Shown: positions 1 to 9,725 of the stretch, in pieces
Numbering within the stretch: the stretch's first letter is position 1
How the letters are laid out: each line of letters starts with the position of its first letter
Source of the DNA: Candidatus Enterococcus moelleringii
GTDB taxonomy: Bacteria; Bacillota; Bacilli; Lactobacillales; Enterococcaceae
NCBI RefSeq assembly: GCF_017377575.1
Contig: NZ_JAFREM010000006.1
Coordinates: 1 to 64,000, forward strand
Length of the DNA stretch: 64,000 nt
Direction: 5' to 3'
The notes under the pieces: model-generated
What the model was told of the DNA's origin: nothing
The model's input: only the letters and a program-made list of their open reading frames with translations
Databases searched by the model: none
Position numbers and translations under genes: made by a program

Positions 1-117
1 TAACTTTTTTGAAGTTTTTTCAAGAAAGTTTCGACGTTCTTTTTTCGATATGAATTGGCAACTCCAATAATTTATCATTCTTTAGACTCTACGTCAACTA
101 CTTATTTCAATTTTTTC

Positions 118-150
118 AAAAAAAACAGCAGACAATATTGTCTGCTGTGT
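118..150 (-). terminator. Terminator of the 168-524 gene
   Basis: A perfect 24-base palindrome (positions 125-148, built on ACAGCAGACAAT and its complement) is followed on the minus strand by a run of eight T. It lies about 20 bases past the stop codon of the minus-strand gene ending at 168. Confidence 0.85.
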
Positions 151-167
151 ATGTACTATGTACATTG

Positions 168-524
168 TTAAAAAAGTGGTACACCTTCGATTTCAAAAGT
201 ACCTAAAATTTCGCGTACGCTGTCCGGGGTCTCCCAAACAAAGCCTTCCGGAAGTTCAGTCATCTTTTCTTCGTTCATTTCAAAAACATATAAAGGCAGA
301 CTTATTCCATTTGACTGAGTGTTCGTTAATTCAACTAAACTAATTTCATTAATGTTGATTTGTACTACACTCTTCAAAAAATTCAGAAAGCTTGCTAGAA
401 CAGTATTTTCTTTTCTAATCTCTGTACGAGCGAATTCATTTGCGTTGCCTTCTTGACGAACCAAGAAACGTTTCGTTCCATCCGTTAAATTCAACATTAC
501 TGTCCCAGATACTTCTTTTGTCAA
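168..524 (-). CDS. Hypothetical protein, 118 aa
   Basis: A soluble acidic protein of 118 residues with no signal peptide or membrane segment. I do not recognise the family. The start is TTG at 524, chosen because AGGAGTG sits seven bases upstream; there is no ATG near the N-terminus. The first half reads like a short beta-rich domain (SGTVMLNLTDGTKRFLVR) and the second half contains an acidic loop (FEMNEEKMTELPEGF). It has its own strong terminator and is transcribed away from the S1-domain gene upstream on the same strand, separated by about 90 bases. It is probably a conserved protein of lactic acid bacteria, but no function can be offered from sequence. Confidence 0.75.
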   Translation of the reverse strand: MTKEVSGTVMLNLTDGTKRFLVRQEGNANEFARTEIRKENTVLASFLNFLKSVVQININEISLVELTNTQSNGISLPLYVFEMNEEKMTELPEGFVWETPDSVREILGTFEIEGVPLF

Positions 525-615
525 ACTGCTTCACTCCTATGGTAGCTACTTAGTCTTAACTGAATTCTATCATATCATATTTTCAGAAACAAAGATATCA
601 ACTCGTGAAAACAAT

Positions 616-999
616 TCATTTATTTTCACTCCTTACATTGCTTAAATAATGTAATGTTTCCTCGATCCAATTTGGCATCTGTGCTTGGATGGAACGAAAA
701 CCAATATTCTTATTTCGATTCGTAAAATATCGTTTCCGCTGATACGCAGGTACTGGTGAATATTCGGCTAAAGTTCGTAAAGATAAACTAATTTTTTTAG
801 TATATTCATCGATATCGATGATCTGCACTCGCACCTTTTGACCAATCTCTAAGAATTGATGGATGTTTTTTGTATAGCCCGCTTGAATTTCTGAAACGTG
901 GATCAATCCCTGTGTATGGCTGTCTAAAGAAACAAATGCCCCATACGGTTGAATCCCAGTAATTTCTCCTTTAATAATTTGTCCAATTTTATATCCCAT
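616..999 (-). CDS. S1 RNA-binding domain protein, CvfD/YugI (GSP13) family
   Basis: A single S1 domain occupies roughly residues 5-75, with typical motifs (GQIIKGEITGIQPYGAFVSL, GLIHVSEI, KISLSLR). It is followed by a basic tail with an RKRYFTNRNK stretch. Size (127 aa) and layout match the small general stress protein YugI/GSP13 of Bacillus and CvfD of streptococci, which bind RNA and modulate translation and stress responses. The ATG at 999 is preceded by GAGGGAA. The gene is divergent from the C-S lyase gene starting at 1078, so the short 78-base gap must hold both promoters. Family assignment is firm; the role is inferred from relatives. Confidence 0.88.
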   Translation of the reverse strand: MGYKIGQIIKGEITGIQPYGAFVSLDSHTQGLIHVSEIQAGYTKNIHQFLEIGQKVRVQIIDIDEYTKKISLSLRTLAEYSPVPAYQRKRYFTNRNKNIGFRSIQAQMPNWIEETLHYLSNVRSENK

Positions 1000-1077
1000 T
1001 TAGTTCCCTCTTTCCGCAAGTTTTATTATACTGTATTTACAACAAAAAAAGAAGTTTACAAAATTAGGAGGAAAAGA

Positions 1078-2244
1078 ATGGTTAATTTTGATGAACAATT
1101 GGATCGAAAAGGAACGAACAGTGTTAAATGGGATGAGATTTGCCTTAAGTACCAAGAAGAAGATTTGCTGCCATTATGGGTAGCAGACATGGATTTTAAA
1201 GCACCCTCAGGCGTAATCAATGCGTATCAAGAGATGATCTCTCATGGTATTTTCGGTTATAGCGCGACACCCGATTCACTTTATGAAGCTATCATCGCAT
1301 GGGAACAAGACCATCATCAACTAGGTGTAACAAAAGATAATATTCTCTTTTTTAGTGGAGTATTAGCTGGAATCGCAACAGCCGTACAAGCTTTCACCGA
1401 ACCAAGTGATGCCGTTTTGATTCACGATCCGGTCTATCCTCCATTTGCTGGCATACTTACTGAGAACAAGCGCAAGATCGTCCGCAGCAGACTGCTTGAA
1501 AAAGATGGTCGATTTATCATGGACTTTGCTGACATGGAAGAAAAAATTAAGCAGAACCATGTAAAAATGGTGATTTTATGCAACCCGCATAACCCTGGAG
1601 GACGAGTATGGACAGAAGAAGAATTAAACCAATTTGGCGAATTGTGCCGTAAATATGGCATATTGGTTCTAAGTGACGAGATTCATCAAGATTTGGTCTT
1701 CTCACCTAATAAAATGACTAGCTTCTTTAATGCAGGAGAAAATTTTGCTGACTTTACCGTTCAATTTACTTCTATGACTAAAACCTTTAATCTAGCTGGA
1801 ATTAAAAATTCAGTTGCTTTCGCGAAAAATCCAAAGCTGCACCAGCTGCTAGAGCGCAAACAAGCTGAAAATTTCCAACAAGAGATTAATACCTTTGGTT
1901 TAGTAGGGATGGAGGCAGCTTACCGAACTGGTGAAGAATGGTTAAATGAACTATTAGTGTATTTACAAAAAAATATTGAAACAACTTTTACTTTTTTCGA
2001 AGAGCATTTACCTAAAGCAAAAATTATGAAACCTGAAGGAACTTACCTTTTATGGATCGATTTTTCAGCCTATGGGTTAACGGATGAAGAGTTGGAGAAT
2101 CGTTTAGTTCACGAAGGAAAAGTAGTATTAAACACTGGAATCAGCTACGGTCCTGGCGGCCAGCAGCATATGCGCTTAAATGTGGCCTGTTCGAATGCCA
2201 CCTTACTAGAAGGATTAAACCGAATTGCACGTGTATTAAATTAA
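1078..2244 (+). CDS. patB: MalY/PatB family aminotransferase / cystathionine beta-lyase
   Basis: A PLP-dependent fold-type I enzyme of 388 aa. The N-terminal DLDRKGTNSVKWD-like signature and PLWVADMDF are typical of the MalY/PatB group. SDEIHQD carries the PLP-ring aspartate and TSMTKTFNLAG the Schiff-base lysine. Members cleave cystathionine or cysteine C-S bonds and some act as aminotransferases. The open frame extends upstream to 949, but the ATG at 1078 is preferred: AGGAGG lies seven bases upstream and the family N-terminus begins there. The gene is single and converges on the cyclophilin gene through a shared terminator. Substrate cannot be read from sequence. Confidence 0.92.
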   Translation: MVNFDEQLDRKGTNSVKWDEICLKYQEEDLLPLWVADMDFKAPSGVINAYQEMISHGIFGYSATPDSLYEAIIAWEQDHHQLGVTKDNILFFSGVLAGIATAVQAFTEPSDAVLIHDPVYPPFAGILTENKRKIVRSRLLEKDGRFIMDFADMEEKIKQNHVKMVILCNPHNPGGRVWTEEELNQFGELCRKYGILVLSDEIHQDLVFSPNKMTSFFNAGENFADFTVQFTSMTKTFNLAGIKNSVAFAKNPKLHQLLERKQAENFQQEINTFGLVGMEAAYRTGEEWLNELLVYLQKNIETTFTFFEEHLPKAKIMKPEGTYLLWIDFSAYGLTDEELENRLVHEGKVVLNTGISYGPGGQQHMRLNVACSNATLLEGLNRIARVLN

Positions 2245-2245
2245 A

Positions 2246-2272
2246 AAAATCGGCTCGAGGGCCGATTTTTTT
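2246..2272. terminator. Bidirectional terminator between patB and the cyclophilin gene
   Basis: The stem AAAATCGGC / GCCGATTTT with a short TCGAGG loop has A runs on one side and T runs on the other, so it can terminate both convergent genes. It overlaps the last bases of the cyclophilin stop codon. Confidence 0.85.
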
Positions 2273-2858
2273 ATTCGCTTACTTCAATTGTTTCAATTAC
2301 GACGTCATTAGCTGGACGATCTTGAGGTCCACGTTTTACCCCACCAATAGCATCTACTACGTCCATTCCTTCTGCTACATGTCCAAAAACAGTGTGGCGG
2401 AAGTCTAACCAAGGAGTTCCCCCTTGTTTATAGGTCTCAACGATTTCACCAGGGAATCCAGCTTCTTCTAATTGAGTCATCATGTTCGCAGGAACATTTT
2501 GATTGTTTACAATAAAGAATTGACTACCATTAGTATTTGGTCCAGCGTTAGCCATTGATAAAGCCCCTCGCAAATTGTAAACATTACGAGAAAATTCGTC
2601 TTCAAATTTTTCACCATAGATACTTTCGCCGCCCATACCAGTACCTGTTGGGTCGCCGCCTTGAATCATGAAATCTGGAATAACACGGTGGAAAATTACG
2701 CCATCATAATAGCCCTTTTTCGCTAATTCAACGAAGTTTTTTACAGTCTTAGGTGCTTCTTCAGGGAATAATTGAACAACGATATCACCCATATTGGTTT
2801 TAATTGTTGCCTTTGGTCCTTTTTGTTCAGCTAGATTTAATTGTGGAAATTGAGTCAC
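2271..2858 (-). CDS. Cyclophilin-type peptidyl-prolyl cis-trans isomerase
   Basis: A cytoplasmic cyclophilin of 195 aa that catalyses proline isomerisation in protein folding. Family motifs are clear: [21 protein letters not shown] with the catalytic arginine, [19 protein letters not shown], and [11 protein letters not shown]. There is no signal peptide or lipobox, so this is the cytoplasmic PpiB type rather than a surface foldase. The start is GTG at 2858 with AAAGGAGG eight bases upstream. The gene stands alone between the patB terminator and the divergent reductase at 3099. Confidence 0.95.
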   Translation of the reverse strand: MTQFPQLNLAEQKGPKATIKTNMGDIVVQLFPEEAPKTVKNFVELAKKGYYDGVIFHRVIPDFMIQGGDPTGTGMGGESIYGEKFEDEFSRNVYNLRGALSMANAGPNTNGSQFFIVNNQNVPANMMTQLEEAGFPGEIVETYKQGGTPWLDFRHTVFGHVAEGMDVVDAIGGVKRGPQDRPANDVVIETIEVSE

Positions 2859-3098
2859 AGGTGTAGCCTCCTTTAATTTTGTCTCGTTCTATCATAACAA
2901 ACTTTGCACTTTTTTCCACGTAAATTTAATTGGTTATTCTTCTTTTTTATTCACTAACGGATTTTTTCTGATTACAGATATTTTCACCTTAGAGGGTATT
3001 TCACATTTAAAATGTGTTCGTTTATCCATCGTACGCTCTCATTTTGGAAGGTTCACGGAAACTTTGATACAATTAATAGCAAAGAGAGGAAGAATACA

Positions 3099-4088
3099 AT
3101 GGATATTTTTGATATAACGATCGTTGGGGGAGGTCCTGTTGGGATGTTTGCAGCCTTTTACGCGGGGATTCGCCAACGAAAAACAAAATTGATTGACAGT
3201 TTGCCCCAGTTAGGCGGACAACTGACAACCCTTTACCCTGAAAAATATATATACGACATTCCTGGATTTCCCGAAGTTAAAGCTGCTGATTTGATCGGTA
3301 ATTTGGAAAAACAATTGCGGACATTCACTCATACCTACTGCTTAGAAGAAGAAGTACTCGACCTGAAGCAGCACGAAGGCTATTTGGAACTGGTCACCAA
3401 TAAAGGAACCCACTACACAAAAGCTGTCATCCTAGCCATCGGAAGCGGCTCTTTTCAACCAAGACGTTTGCAAGTGAAAGATAGCGACGTGTTTGAAAAC
3501 AGAGGAATCGATTACTATATCAGTGACCTGATGAAATATGCAGGTAAGAAGGTGGCGATTGCTGGCGGCGGCGACTCAGCAATTGATTGGGCCTTAATGC
3601 TAGAACCCATTGCTGAAAAGGTAGCGATTATTCATCGTCGCAGTCAATTTCGTGGACATGAACATAGTGTCGAGAAATTAAAAACTTCGACTGCTGATAT
3701 TCTGACTCCTTATATTTTGACTGGTGTGTCCGGCGATCATAAACTAAATACTGTGACTTTACAAAAAGCAAAATCAGATGAGACAATGGAATTAGACGTG
3801 GATCATTTAATTGTAAACTATGGCTTCACTTCTTCTTTGGACCATCTGAAAAGCTGGGGATTAGAGTGTACCCGCCAGGCAGTAATAGTTGACTCAGATA
3901 TGAGCACTTCTATTCCTGGTGTTTATGCTTGCGGAGACATTACAACGTATCATGGAAAAGTCAAACTAATCGCTACAGGGGCTGGGGAAGCGCCGACTGC
4001 AGTTAATAACGCCTTACACTATATTGACCCAGAAGCTCGGAGACAGCCTGGCCACAGTACCAGCCTATTTCCGAAAAATCTAGGATAA
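3099..4088 (+). CDS. Ferredoxin--NADP+ reductase, thioredoxin reductase-like (YumC type)
   Basis: A flavoprotein of 329 aa with two Rossmann motifs: the FAD site DITIVGGGPVGMFAA near the N-terminus and the NADPH site KVAIAGGGDSAIDWAL in the middle. It ends with the FAD motif YACGDITTY. The CxxC redox pair of true thioredoxin reductases is missing, which defines the YumC-type ferredoxin/flavodoxin-NADP reductase. The ATG at 3099 is chosen over an upstream in-frame start because AGAGAGGA precedes it and the fold begins there. It overlaps no neighbour and is 12 bases ahead of the PgpA-like gene, so they are probably co-transcribed. It offers another link between NADPH and the flavodoxin/ferredoxin pool encoded further right. 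Confidence 0.92.
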   Translation: MDIFDITIVGGGPVGMFAAFYAGIRQRKTKLIDSLPQLGGQLTTLYPEKYIYDIPGFPEVKAADLIGNLEKQLRTFTHTYCLEEEVLDLKQHEGYLELVTNKGTHYTKAVILAIGSGSFQPRRLQVKDSDVFENRGIDYYISDLMKYAGKKVAIAGGGDSAIDWALMLEPIAEKVAIIHRRSQFRGHEHSVEKLKTSTADILTPYILTGVSGDHKLNTVTLQKAKSDETMELDVDHLIVNYGFTSSLDHLKSWGLECTRQAVIVDSDMSTSIPGVYACGDITTYHGKVKLIATGAGEAPTAVNNALHYIDPEARRQPGHSTSLFPKNLG

Positions 4089-4100
4089 CGGAGGAATACT

Positions 4101-4610
4101 ATGGTTTTTAAGACACCTGATTTAGAAGAAACTGCACGTGCCCTTTTGATTGAACGAGGGGTAACGATTAAAGACATTGGAGAACTGGTCTTTTTTCTGC
4201 AAAAGGATTACATTGATAAATTAACACTGGATATGTGCATCCACAGTGTCGATCGAGTATTGACAAAACGTGAAGTTCACAACGCGATTATCACCGGGAT
4301 TCAATTGGACAAATTAGCAGAGAAAAAAATGCTGGATTCTCCATTGCAAGAGATTCTTGAGGAAGATGAAGGGTTATATGGAATTGATGAAATCATGGCG
4401 TTGTCGATTGTTAACGTCTATGGCTCAATTGGCTTTACTAACTACGGGTACATCGATAAAGTAAAACCTGGTATCTTGGAAAAATTGAATTCCCACGATG
4501 GCAAATCAGTGCACACCTTTTTAGACGATTTAGTGGGCGCAATTGCTGCCTCGGCTGCCAGTCGTTTGGCTCATGAAGATCCAGAAGCTCTAGATGATTT
4601 GATCAATTAA
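4101..4610 (+). CDS. Phosphatidylglycerophosphatase A family protein
   Basis: A protein of 169 aa matching the soluble Firmicutes PgpA-like family (YutG type), with GLYGIDEIMALSIVNVYGSIG and the C-terminal DDLVGAIAASAASRLAHE segment. In proteobacteria PgpA removes phosphate from phosphatidylglycerophosphate; whether this shorter relative does so is not certain. Translation starts at ATG 4101 behind GGAGG. It follows the reductase gene by 12 bases and is closed by a strong terminator. Confidence 0.85.
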   Translation: MVFKTPDLEETARALLIERGVTIKDIGELVFFLQKDYIDKLTLDMCIHSVDRVLTKREVHNAIITGIQLDKLAEKKMLDSPLQEILEEDEGLYGIDEIMALSIVNVYGSIGFTNYGYIDKVKPGILEKLNSHDGKSVHTFLDDLVGAIAASAASRLAHEDPEALDDLIN

Positions 4611-4618
4611 TCTTAACT

Positions 4619-4664
4619 AAAAGGACTAGCACCTTCAATTGAATTGAATGCTAGCCCTTTTTTT
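4619..4664 (+). terminator. Terminator after the PgpA-like gene
   Basis: A long stem AAAGG-CTAGCA / TGCTAG-CCTTT closes on a 17-base loop and is followed by a run of T on the plus strand. Confidence 0.85.
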
Positions 4665-4695
4665 GCATGTACTTAATCTATTTAATACAGAAAAT

Positions 4696-4737
4696 CCCCG
4701 ATATAAGATATTAGAAATGCAATATCTTATACCGAGG
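4696..4737 (-). terminator. Probable terminator after nifJ
   Basis: A 17-base imperfect inverted repeat (CGGTATAAGATATT type arms) lies 20 bases downstream of the nifJ stop. The minus-strand tail is only GGGGATTTTC, so the T run is weak. Confidence 0.6.
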
Positions 4738-4757
4738 AAGATTGTAAACAAAGCAGA

Positions 4758-7700
4758 TTATTTTTTCGTCTTCATTAACTCACTATAATTTTCCATTCGT
4801 TTTTCGGCATCTTCTACCGTTTGATTCAGCATTTCTTCAACTTCTGCATCGTCTTTCTTGATATTATGCAGCGCAGAGAAACGAGTCTGGCCTTCTAAGA
4901 ATTCGTTCATCTTGCTGAAGTCGGCTTTCTTGAAGTCGATGCGCAGTGAATCTTTGCCTTTATCTGCTTGGCGCGGATCGAAACGATACAACTGCCAATA
5001 ACCAGATTCCACAGCTTCTTTGGATTCTTCGATCGACTTGCTCATACCACCGCGAATACCGTGGTTGATACAAGGCGTGTAGCCGATAATGATTGAAGGT
5101 CCTGGATAGCTTTCAGCTTCTTGAATAGCTTTCAACGTTTGGTTTGCATTTGCTTCAATTGAAACTTGAGCAACGTAAACGTCCCGATAGGTCATCGCAA
5201 TCATACCCAAATCCTTTTTCTTAGTCTTCTTACCGCCGGCTGCAAATTTTGCAATTGCTGCCGTTGGTGTCGCTTTAGACATTTGTCCACCAGTATTGGC
5301 GTAGACTTCGTTATCCATAACAAAGATATTTACATCTTCACCAGAAGCTAAGATATGGTCGATTCCGCTGAACCCGATATCGTAAGCCCAACCATCACCA
5401 CCGATAATCCACTGGCTAGGTTTTGCAAACATATCTTTGTCTGCTAAGATCGATTGCAATGCTGGATCTGTTTCTTCAGAAAGAACTGCCACAAGTTTCG
5501 CAGCACGTTGCTGAGTTCCCTCACCTTCTTGCATATGATCCAACCAATCCTGCATCAACGCTTTTGTATCCTCAGAACCTAAACCTTGTTCTAAAGCTGA
5601 GCGCATCTTATTAGCAACACGATTCCGTTTAGTCTCGTTGGCAACATGCATGCCCAAACCATACTCCGCGTTATCCTCAAACAGCGAGTTACTCCAGGCT
5701 GGCCCACGACCGTCTGCATTGACAGTGTAAGGCGTTGCCGGAGATGAACCACCCCAGATTGATGAACACCCTGTTGTATTGGCAATCATCATGCGGTCAC
5801 CGTATAATTGGGTCAACAACTTGATATAAGGTGTTTCGCCGCAACCAGCACAAGCGCCAGAGAATTCCAGCAACGGCTGTTCAAATTGCGAGCCTTTGAC
5901 TGAGAATTTCTTCACTGGGTTTTCTTTTTGACTCAAGGTCATGGCAAAGGCCCAATTAATTGCTTGTTCTTTTTGATCTTCATAAGACTTCATAACCAGA
6001 GCTTTTTCTTTAGCTGGACAAATTTCTACGCAAAGTCCACAGCCAGTACAGTCTTCCAAAGAGACTTGAATTCGGTACTTGAAGCCGTCTTTCCCACGCA
6101 TATCACGAGTGATGAAGCCTTCTGGTGCTTGTTCCATTTCTTCTTCGTCGGATAAGAACGGCCGAATAGCTGCATGCGGACAAATGAACGCACACTCATT
6201 ACACATGGTACAAGCTTCTGGAATCCATTCAGGAACTTCTAACGCAATCCCGCGTTTTTCATAAGCTGTCGTTCCAGATGGCATAACCCCGCCTAGCATA
6301 CCATTTTCAATTAAGTCATTTACAGAAAGCTGGTTACCTTCCTGACGGTTAATTGGTTCTAAAATGTTACGAACATAATCTGGTTTGCTTAGATCTGGTT
6401 CTGCTAATGGACGAACTTCTAGATCAGCCCATTCAGCTGGAATCTCGATTTTTTTCAATTCTGCAAAGGTTTCGTCAATCGCTTGATAGTTGCGTTCTAC
6501 TACAACTTTTGATTTTTTCCCATAGGCAGCTTCAACCTCACCTTTTAGTAACGGCAAGAAGGTTTCGCGATCCATGATATCGGTCAATTCAAAGAACGAT
6601 GTAGACATGACCATATTAATCCGGCGACCTAATCCAACTTTTTGTGCGATGTCCATCGCATTGATAATGTAAAATTTGATGTTATGCTCTGCCAAATACC
6701 GTTTGATCCGATTTGGCAAGGCTTGTTTTACCTTAGCTTCATCCCAAACAGTATTAAGCAGGAATGTACCGCCATCTTTCAAGCCCCGCAACAAATCGTA
6801 TTGATGGATATAAGCATTATTATGACAGCCGATAAAGTCTGCTGCTTCTACGTTATAAGTTGATAAAATTGGGTCCTTCCCAAAACGAAGATGGGAATTT
6901 GTTACCCCACCAGATTTTTTCGAATCATAAGAAAAGTACGCTTGCGCATAATAGTCCGTATTATTTCCGATAATCTTAATGGCTTGTTTATTGGCACCAA
7001 CCGTTCCATCTGAACCCAGTCCCCAGAATTTTGCTTGGAAAGTAGTTTCAGGAGTTAAGTCTAAAACTTCACCCTGTGGTAAAGACAGATTGGTTACATC
7101 ATCGTTGATTCCGATGGTGAAGCGTTGCTTCATGTCTTCAACTGGTAATAATAAATGATCATAAACAGCTACGATTTGATCTGGTGTTACGTCTTTTGAT
7201 GCAATTCCGTAGCGTCCACCAATAACAATCGGACGATTAGAATGGCGATAAAGCACGCTTTGTACATCCAATAGCAAAGGCTCACCATCTGAACCAGGTT
7301 CTTTGGTCCGGTCTAAGACAGCAACTTTTTCAACTGTAGCAGGTAATTTTTCCAACAGGTTTTCTGCTGGGAACGGACGATACAAATGCATATCAATAAA
7401 GCCGACTTTACGGCCTTGTGCATTCAAATAATCTACCGTTTGCTGGATTGCTGGTGAAGCTGAACCCATTGCTACAATGACCTCTGTTGCTTCAGGATCG
7501 CCATAATAATTGGTTAAGTCATAATTTGTTCCACGCAGATCATTGACTTTCTGCATATATTTCTGCACAATCGCCGGCATTTCATCATAATAGCGATTGA
7601 CTGTTTCACGTTGTTGGAAATGAATATCTGGGTTTTGTGCTGTTCCTGAAACATTCGGGTGATTCGGATTCATTCCTAATGCCCGAAACTCAGCCAATGC

Positions 7701-8291
7701 TTTCCAGTTCACCATGTCTTTCAGATCTTCATAGTCAATTGCTTCGATTTTTTGAAGTTCATGACTGGTTCTAAAACCATCAAAGAAGTTCATGAAAGGT
7801 AGTTTGCCTTCAATACTTGCCAAATGTGCAACGGCCGACAGATCCATTACTTCTTGGACGCTGCCTTCAGCTAACATACAAAAGCCAGTTTGTCGTGCTG
7901 CCATTACGTCACTATGATCACCAAAGATACTTAGCGCATTTGTAGAAACGGCGCGAGCCGCTACGTGAAAGACCGTTGGCAACAATTCACCTGCAATTTT
8001 GAACATGTTTGGAATCATTAAAAGCAATCCTTGAGAAGCCGTGTAAGTCGTTGTTAAGACTCCAGTCTTCAAAGAACCATGGACCGTACCTGCCGCCCCT
8101 GCTTCTGATTGCATTTCAACTACTTTGACTGTTTCGCCAAAGATGTTTTTACGGCCTTGTTCAGCCCACTCATCAACAACTTCTGCCATTGTTGAGCTTG
8201 GTGTGATTGGATAGATACCTGCAACTTCAGTAAATGCATAAGATATGTGCGCAGCTGCTGTATTACCATCCATCGTTTTCATTGTTTTCAT
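4758..8291 (-). CDS. nifJ: Pyruvate:ferredoxin (flavodoxin) oxidoreductase
   Basis: A full-length single-chain enzyme of 1177 aa that oxidises pyruvate with CoA to acetyl-CoA and CO2, passing two electrons to ferredoxin or flavodoxin. Domains in order are the N-terminal pyrimidine-binding domain (YPITPSSTMAE), the gamma domain, and an eight-cysteine two-[4Fe-4S] ferredoxin domain near residues 680-760 (CTMCNECAFICPHAA and CTGCGLCVEICPA). The C-terminal thiamine-diphosphate domain carries CAGCGETPY and GDGWAYDIGF. The ATG at 8291, with GGAGGG seven bases upstream, is preferred to a TTG three bases earlier. It is the last gene of fld-nfnA-nfnB-nifJ, 15 bases after nfnB. The flavodoxin gene in the same operon is its probable electron acceptor. 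Confidence 0.97.
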   Translation of the reverse strand: MKTMKTMDGNTAAAHISYAFTEVAGIYPITPSSTMAEVVDEWAEQGRKNIFGETVKVVEMQSEAGAAGTVHGSLKTGVLTTTYTASQGLLLMIPNMFKIAGELLPTVFHVAARAVSTNALSIFGDHSDVMAARQTGFCMLAEGSVQEVMDLSAVAHLASIEGKLPFMNFFDGFRTSHELQKIEAIDYEDLKDMVNWKALAEFRALGMNPNHPNVSGTAQNPDIHFQQRETVNRYYDEMPAIVQKYMQKVNDLRGTNYDLTNYYGDPEATEVIVAMGSASPAIQQTVDYLNAQGRKVGFIDMHLYRPFPAENLLEKLPATVEKVAVLDRTKEPGSDGEPLLLDVQSVLYRHSNRPIVIGGRYGIASKDVTPDQIVAVYDHLLLPVEDMKQRFTIGINDDVTNLSLPQGEVLDLTPETTFQAKFWGLGSDGTVGANKQAIKIIGNNTDYYAQAYFSYDSKKSGGVTNSHLRFGKDPILSTYNVEAADFIGCHNNAYIHQYDLLRGLKDGGTFLLNTVWDEAKVKQALPNRIKRYLAEHNIKFYIINAMDIAQKVGLGRRINMVMSTSFFELTDIMDRETFLPLLKGEVEAAYGKKSKVVVERNYQAIDETFAELKKIEIPAEWADLEVRPLAEPDLSKPDYVRNILEPINRQEGNQLSVNDLIENGMLGGVMPSGTTAYEKRGIALEVPEWIPEACTMCNECAFICPHAAIRPFLSDEEEMEQAPEGFITRDMRGKDGFKYRIQVSLEDCTGCGLCVEICPAKEKALVMKSYEDQKEQAINWAFAMTLSQKENPVKKFSVKGSQFEQPLLEFSGACAGCGETPYIKLLTQLYGDRMMIANTTGCSSIWGGSSPATPYTVNADGRGPAWSNSLFEDNAEYGLGMHVANETKRNRVANKMRSALEQGLGSEDTKALMQDWLDHMQEGEGTQQRAAKLVAVLSEETDPALQSILADKDMFAKPSQWIIGGDGWAYDIGFSGIDHILASGEDVNIFVMDNEVYANTGGQMSKATPTAAIAKFAAGGKKTKKKDLGMIAMTYRDVYVAQVSIEANANQTLKAIQEAESYPGPSIIIGYTPCINHGIRGGMSKSIEESKEAVESGYWQLYRFDPRQADKGKDSLRIDFKKADFSKMNEFLEGQTRFSALHNIKKDDAEVEEMLNQTVEDAEKRMENYSELMKTKK

Positions 8292-8306
8292 CAATTTGCC
8301 CTCCGA

Positions 8307-9725
8307 TTAGACCGGTTGCTCTTGCAACTTTTTATTTTGAACATAGTTATCAATTTCGTTTGCTGCAATTTTACCAGCACCCATTGCCAAAATAACGGTC
8401 GCTGCACCGGTCACAATGTCTCCTCCAGCGTAAACTCCTGGAATAGAGGTGGCACATGTTTCTTCGCTTGCATCAATATAGCCCCATTTATTCAAAGCAA
8501 GCTCTGGGAAAGTATCAAGCAAGACTTTATTTGCACCTTGACCAATTGCTTCGATCGCGGTATCCGCTTCGATAATAAATTCGCTGCCTGGAATCGCAAC
8601 TGGTCGCCTCCGGCCAGAATCATCTGGTTCGCCAAGCTCCATTTGGATACATTTCACTGCCACTAAGCGGCCTTCTTCATCACCGACATATTCGATAGGG
8701 TTAGTTAACCAATGGTAGTTAATACCTTCCTCTACAGAGTGATGGTACTCTTCTTCCCTTGCAGGCAGTTCCGCTAACGAACGTCGGTAAACGATGGAAA
8801 CATTCTCAGCGCCTAAACGCTTAGCTGAACGTGCAGCATCCATTGCTACATTCCCGCCGCCGATTACCACTACATTTTTCGATTCTTGTACAGGTGTATC
8901 GTATTTAGGGAATTGATAGCCATGCATTAAATTGATACGTGTTAAGTACTCACTAGAAGAGTAGACACCTTTTAGAGAAGTTCCTTTAATCCCTTGGAAA
9001 TTCGGTGCACCTGCTCCTACTGACAAGTAGCAAGCATCAAATTCTTCTAAAATCTCATCCATTGTAATAGTTTTTCCTACTACTACATTGGTTTCGATTG
9101 TTACGCCTTGCGCTTTGATCCGTTCGATTTCATTGTTTACTACCTTTTTAGGCAGACGGAATTCTGGAATGCCGTATGTCAGTACGCCGCCAGGTGCATG
9201 CAAAGCTTCATAGACGATTACTTCATAGCCCAATTTCGCCAAGTCGCCGGCTGCGGTCAATCCAGATGGCCCAGAACCAATGATGGCAACTTTGCCTTTA
9301 TCGCCAACAACTTCTTTATACTCGATCGGTTGATCCAATGCCCAATCTGCCACTAAACGTTCAAGTTTACCGATGGCAACAGGCTCAAATTTCTTCGAAC
9401 GGCCCAAACGACAAACCATTTCGCATTGTTTCTCCTGAGGACATACCCGTCCACAGATGGCTGGCAGATTCGTATAGCGACCCAGTACTTCATAAGCTCG
9501 CGGCATATCGCCTTCTTCAATTGCTTTAATGAATCCAGGAATGTCGATCATAACTGGACAATTTTCTATACAAGGTGCATTTTTACACTGCAAGCAGCGG
9601 CTCGCTTCTAACTGGCCTTCTTCAAGTGAGTAGCCTAAAGCAACCTCTTCGAAATTATGACAACGAACCTCAGGTGCTTGCTCTTTCATTGGCGTCTTCG
9701 TATAACTTCTTTTCACTTTAGCCAT
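8307..9725 (-). CDS. nfnB: NfnB-like large subunit of NADH-dependent ferredoxin:NADP+ oxidoreductase
   Basis: A protein of 472 aa resembling the GltD/SudA family. Two N-terminal cysteine clusters (C44-C47-C52-C56 and C91-C95-C101-C105) would bind [4Fe-4S] centres. An FAD motif GSGPSG lies near residue 150, an NADPH motif GGGNVAMDAARSA near 290, and the family ending GVYAGGDIVTG follows. Alone it could be read as glutamate synthase small subunit, but no large GltB subunit is present. It overlaps the ferredoxin-reductase-like nfnA by eight bases, which is the NfnAB (electron-bifurcating transhydrogenase) pairing of clostridia and Thermotoga. The neighbouring nifJ and flavodoxin supply reduced carriers. 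Bifurcation itself is inference. Confidence 0.88.
   Translation of the reverse strand: MAKVKRSYTKTPMKEQAPEVRCHNFEEVALGYSLEEGQLEASRCLQCKNAPCIENCPVMIDIPGFIKAIEEGDMPRAYEVLGRYTNLPAICGRVCPQEKQCEMVCRLGRSKKFEPVAIGKLERLVADWALDQPIEYKEVVGDKGKVAIIGSGPSGLTAAGDLAKLGYEVIVYEALHAPGGVLTYGIPEFRLPKKVVNNEIERIKAQGVTIETNVVVGKTITMDEILEEFDACYLSVGAGAPNFQGIKGTSLKGVYSSSEYLTRINLMHGYQFPKYDTPVQESKNVVVIGGGNVAMDAARSAKRLGAENVSIVYRRSLAELPAREEEYHHSVEEGINYHWLTNPIEYVGDEEGRLVAVKCIQMELGEPDDSGRRRPVAIPGSEFIIEADTAIEAIGQGANKVLLDTFPELALNKWGYIDASEETCATSIPGVYAGGDIVTGAATVILAMGAGKIAANEIDNYVQNKKLQEQPV

Noticed and set aside
8307-9725. Glutamate synthase small subunit (GltD)
   Set aside because: There is no large subunit gene and it overlaps an NfnA/SudB-like partner; NfnB fits better.
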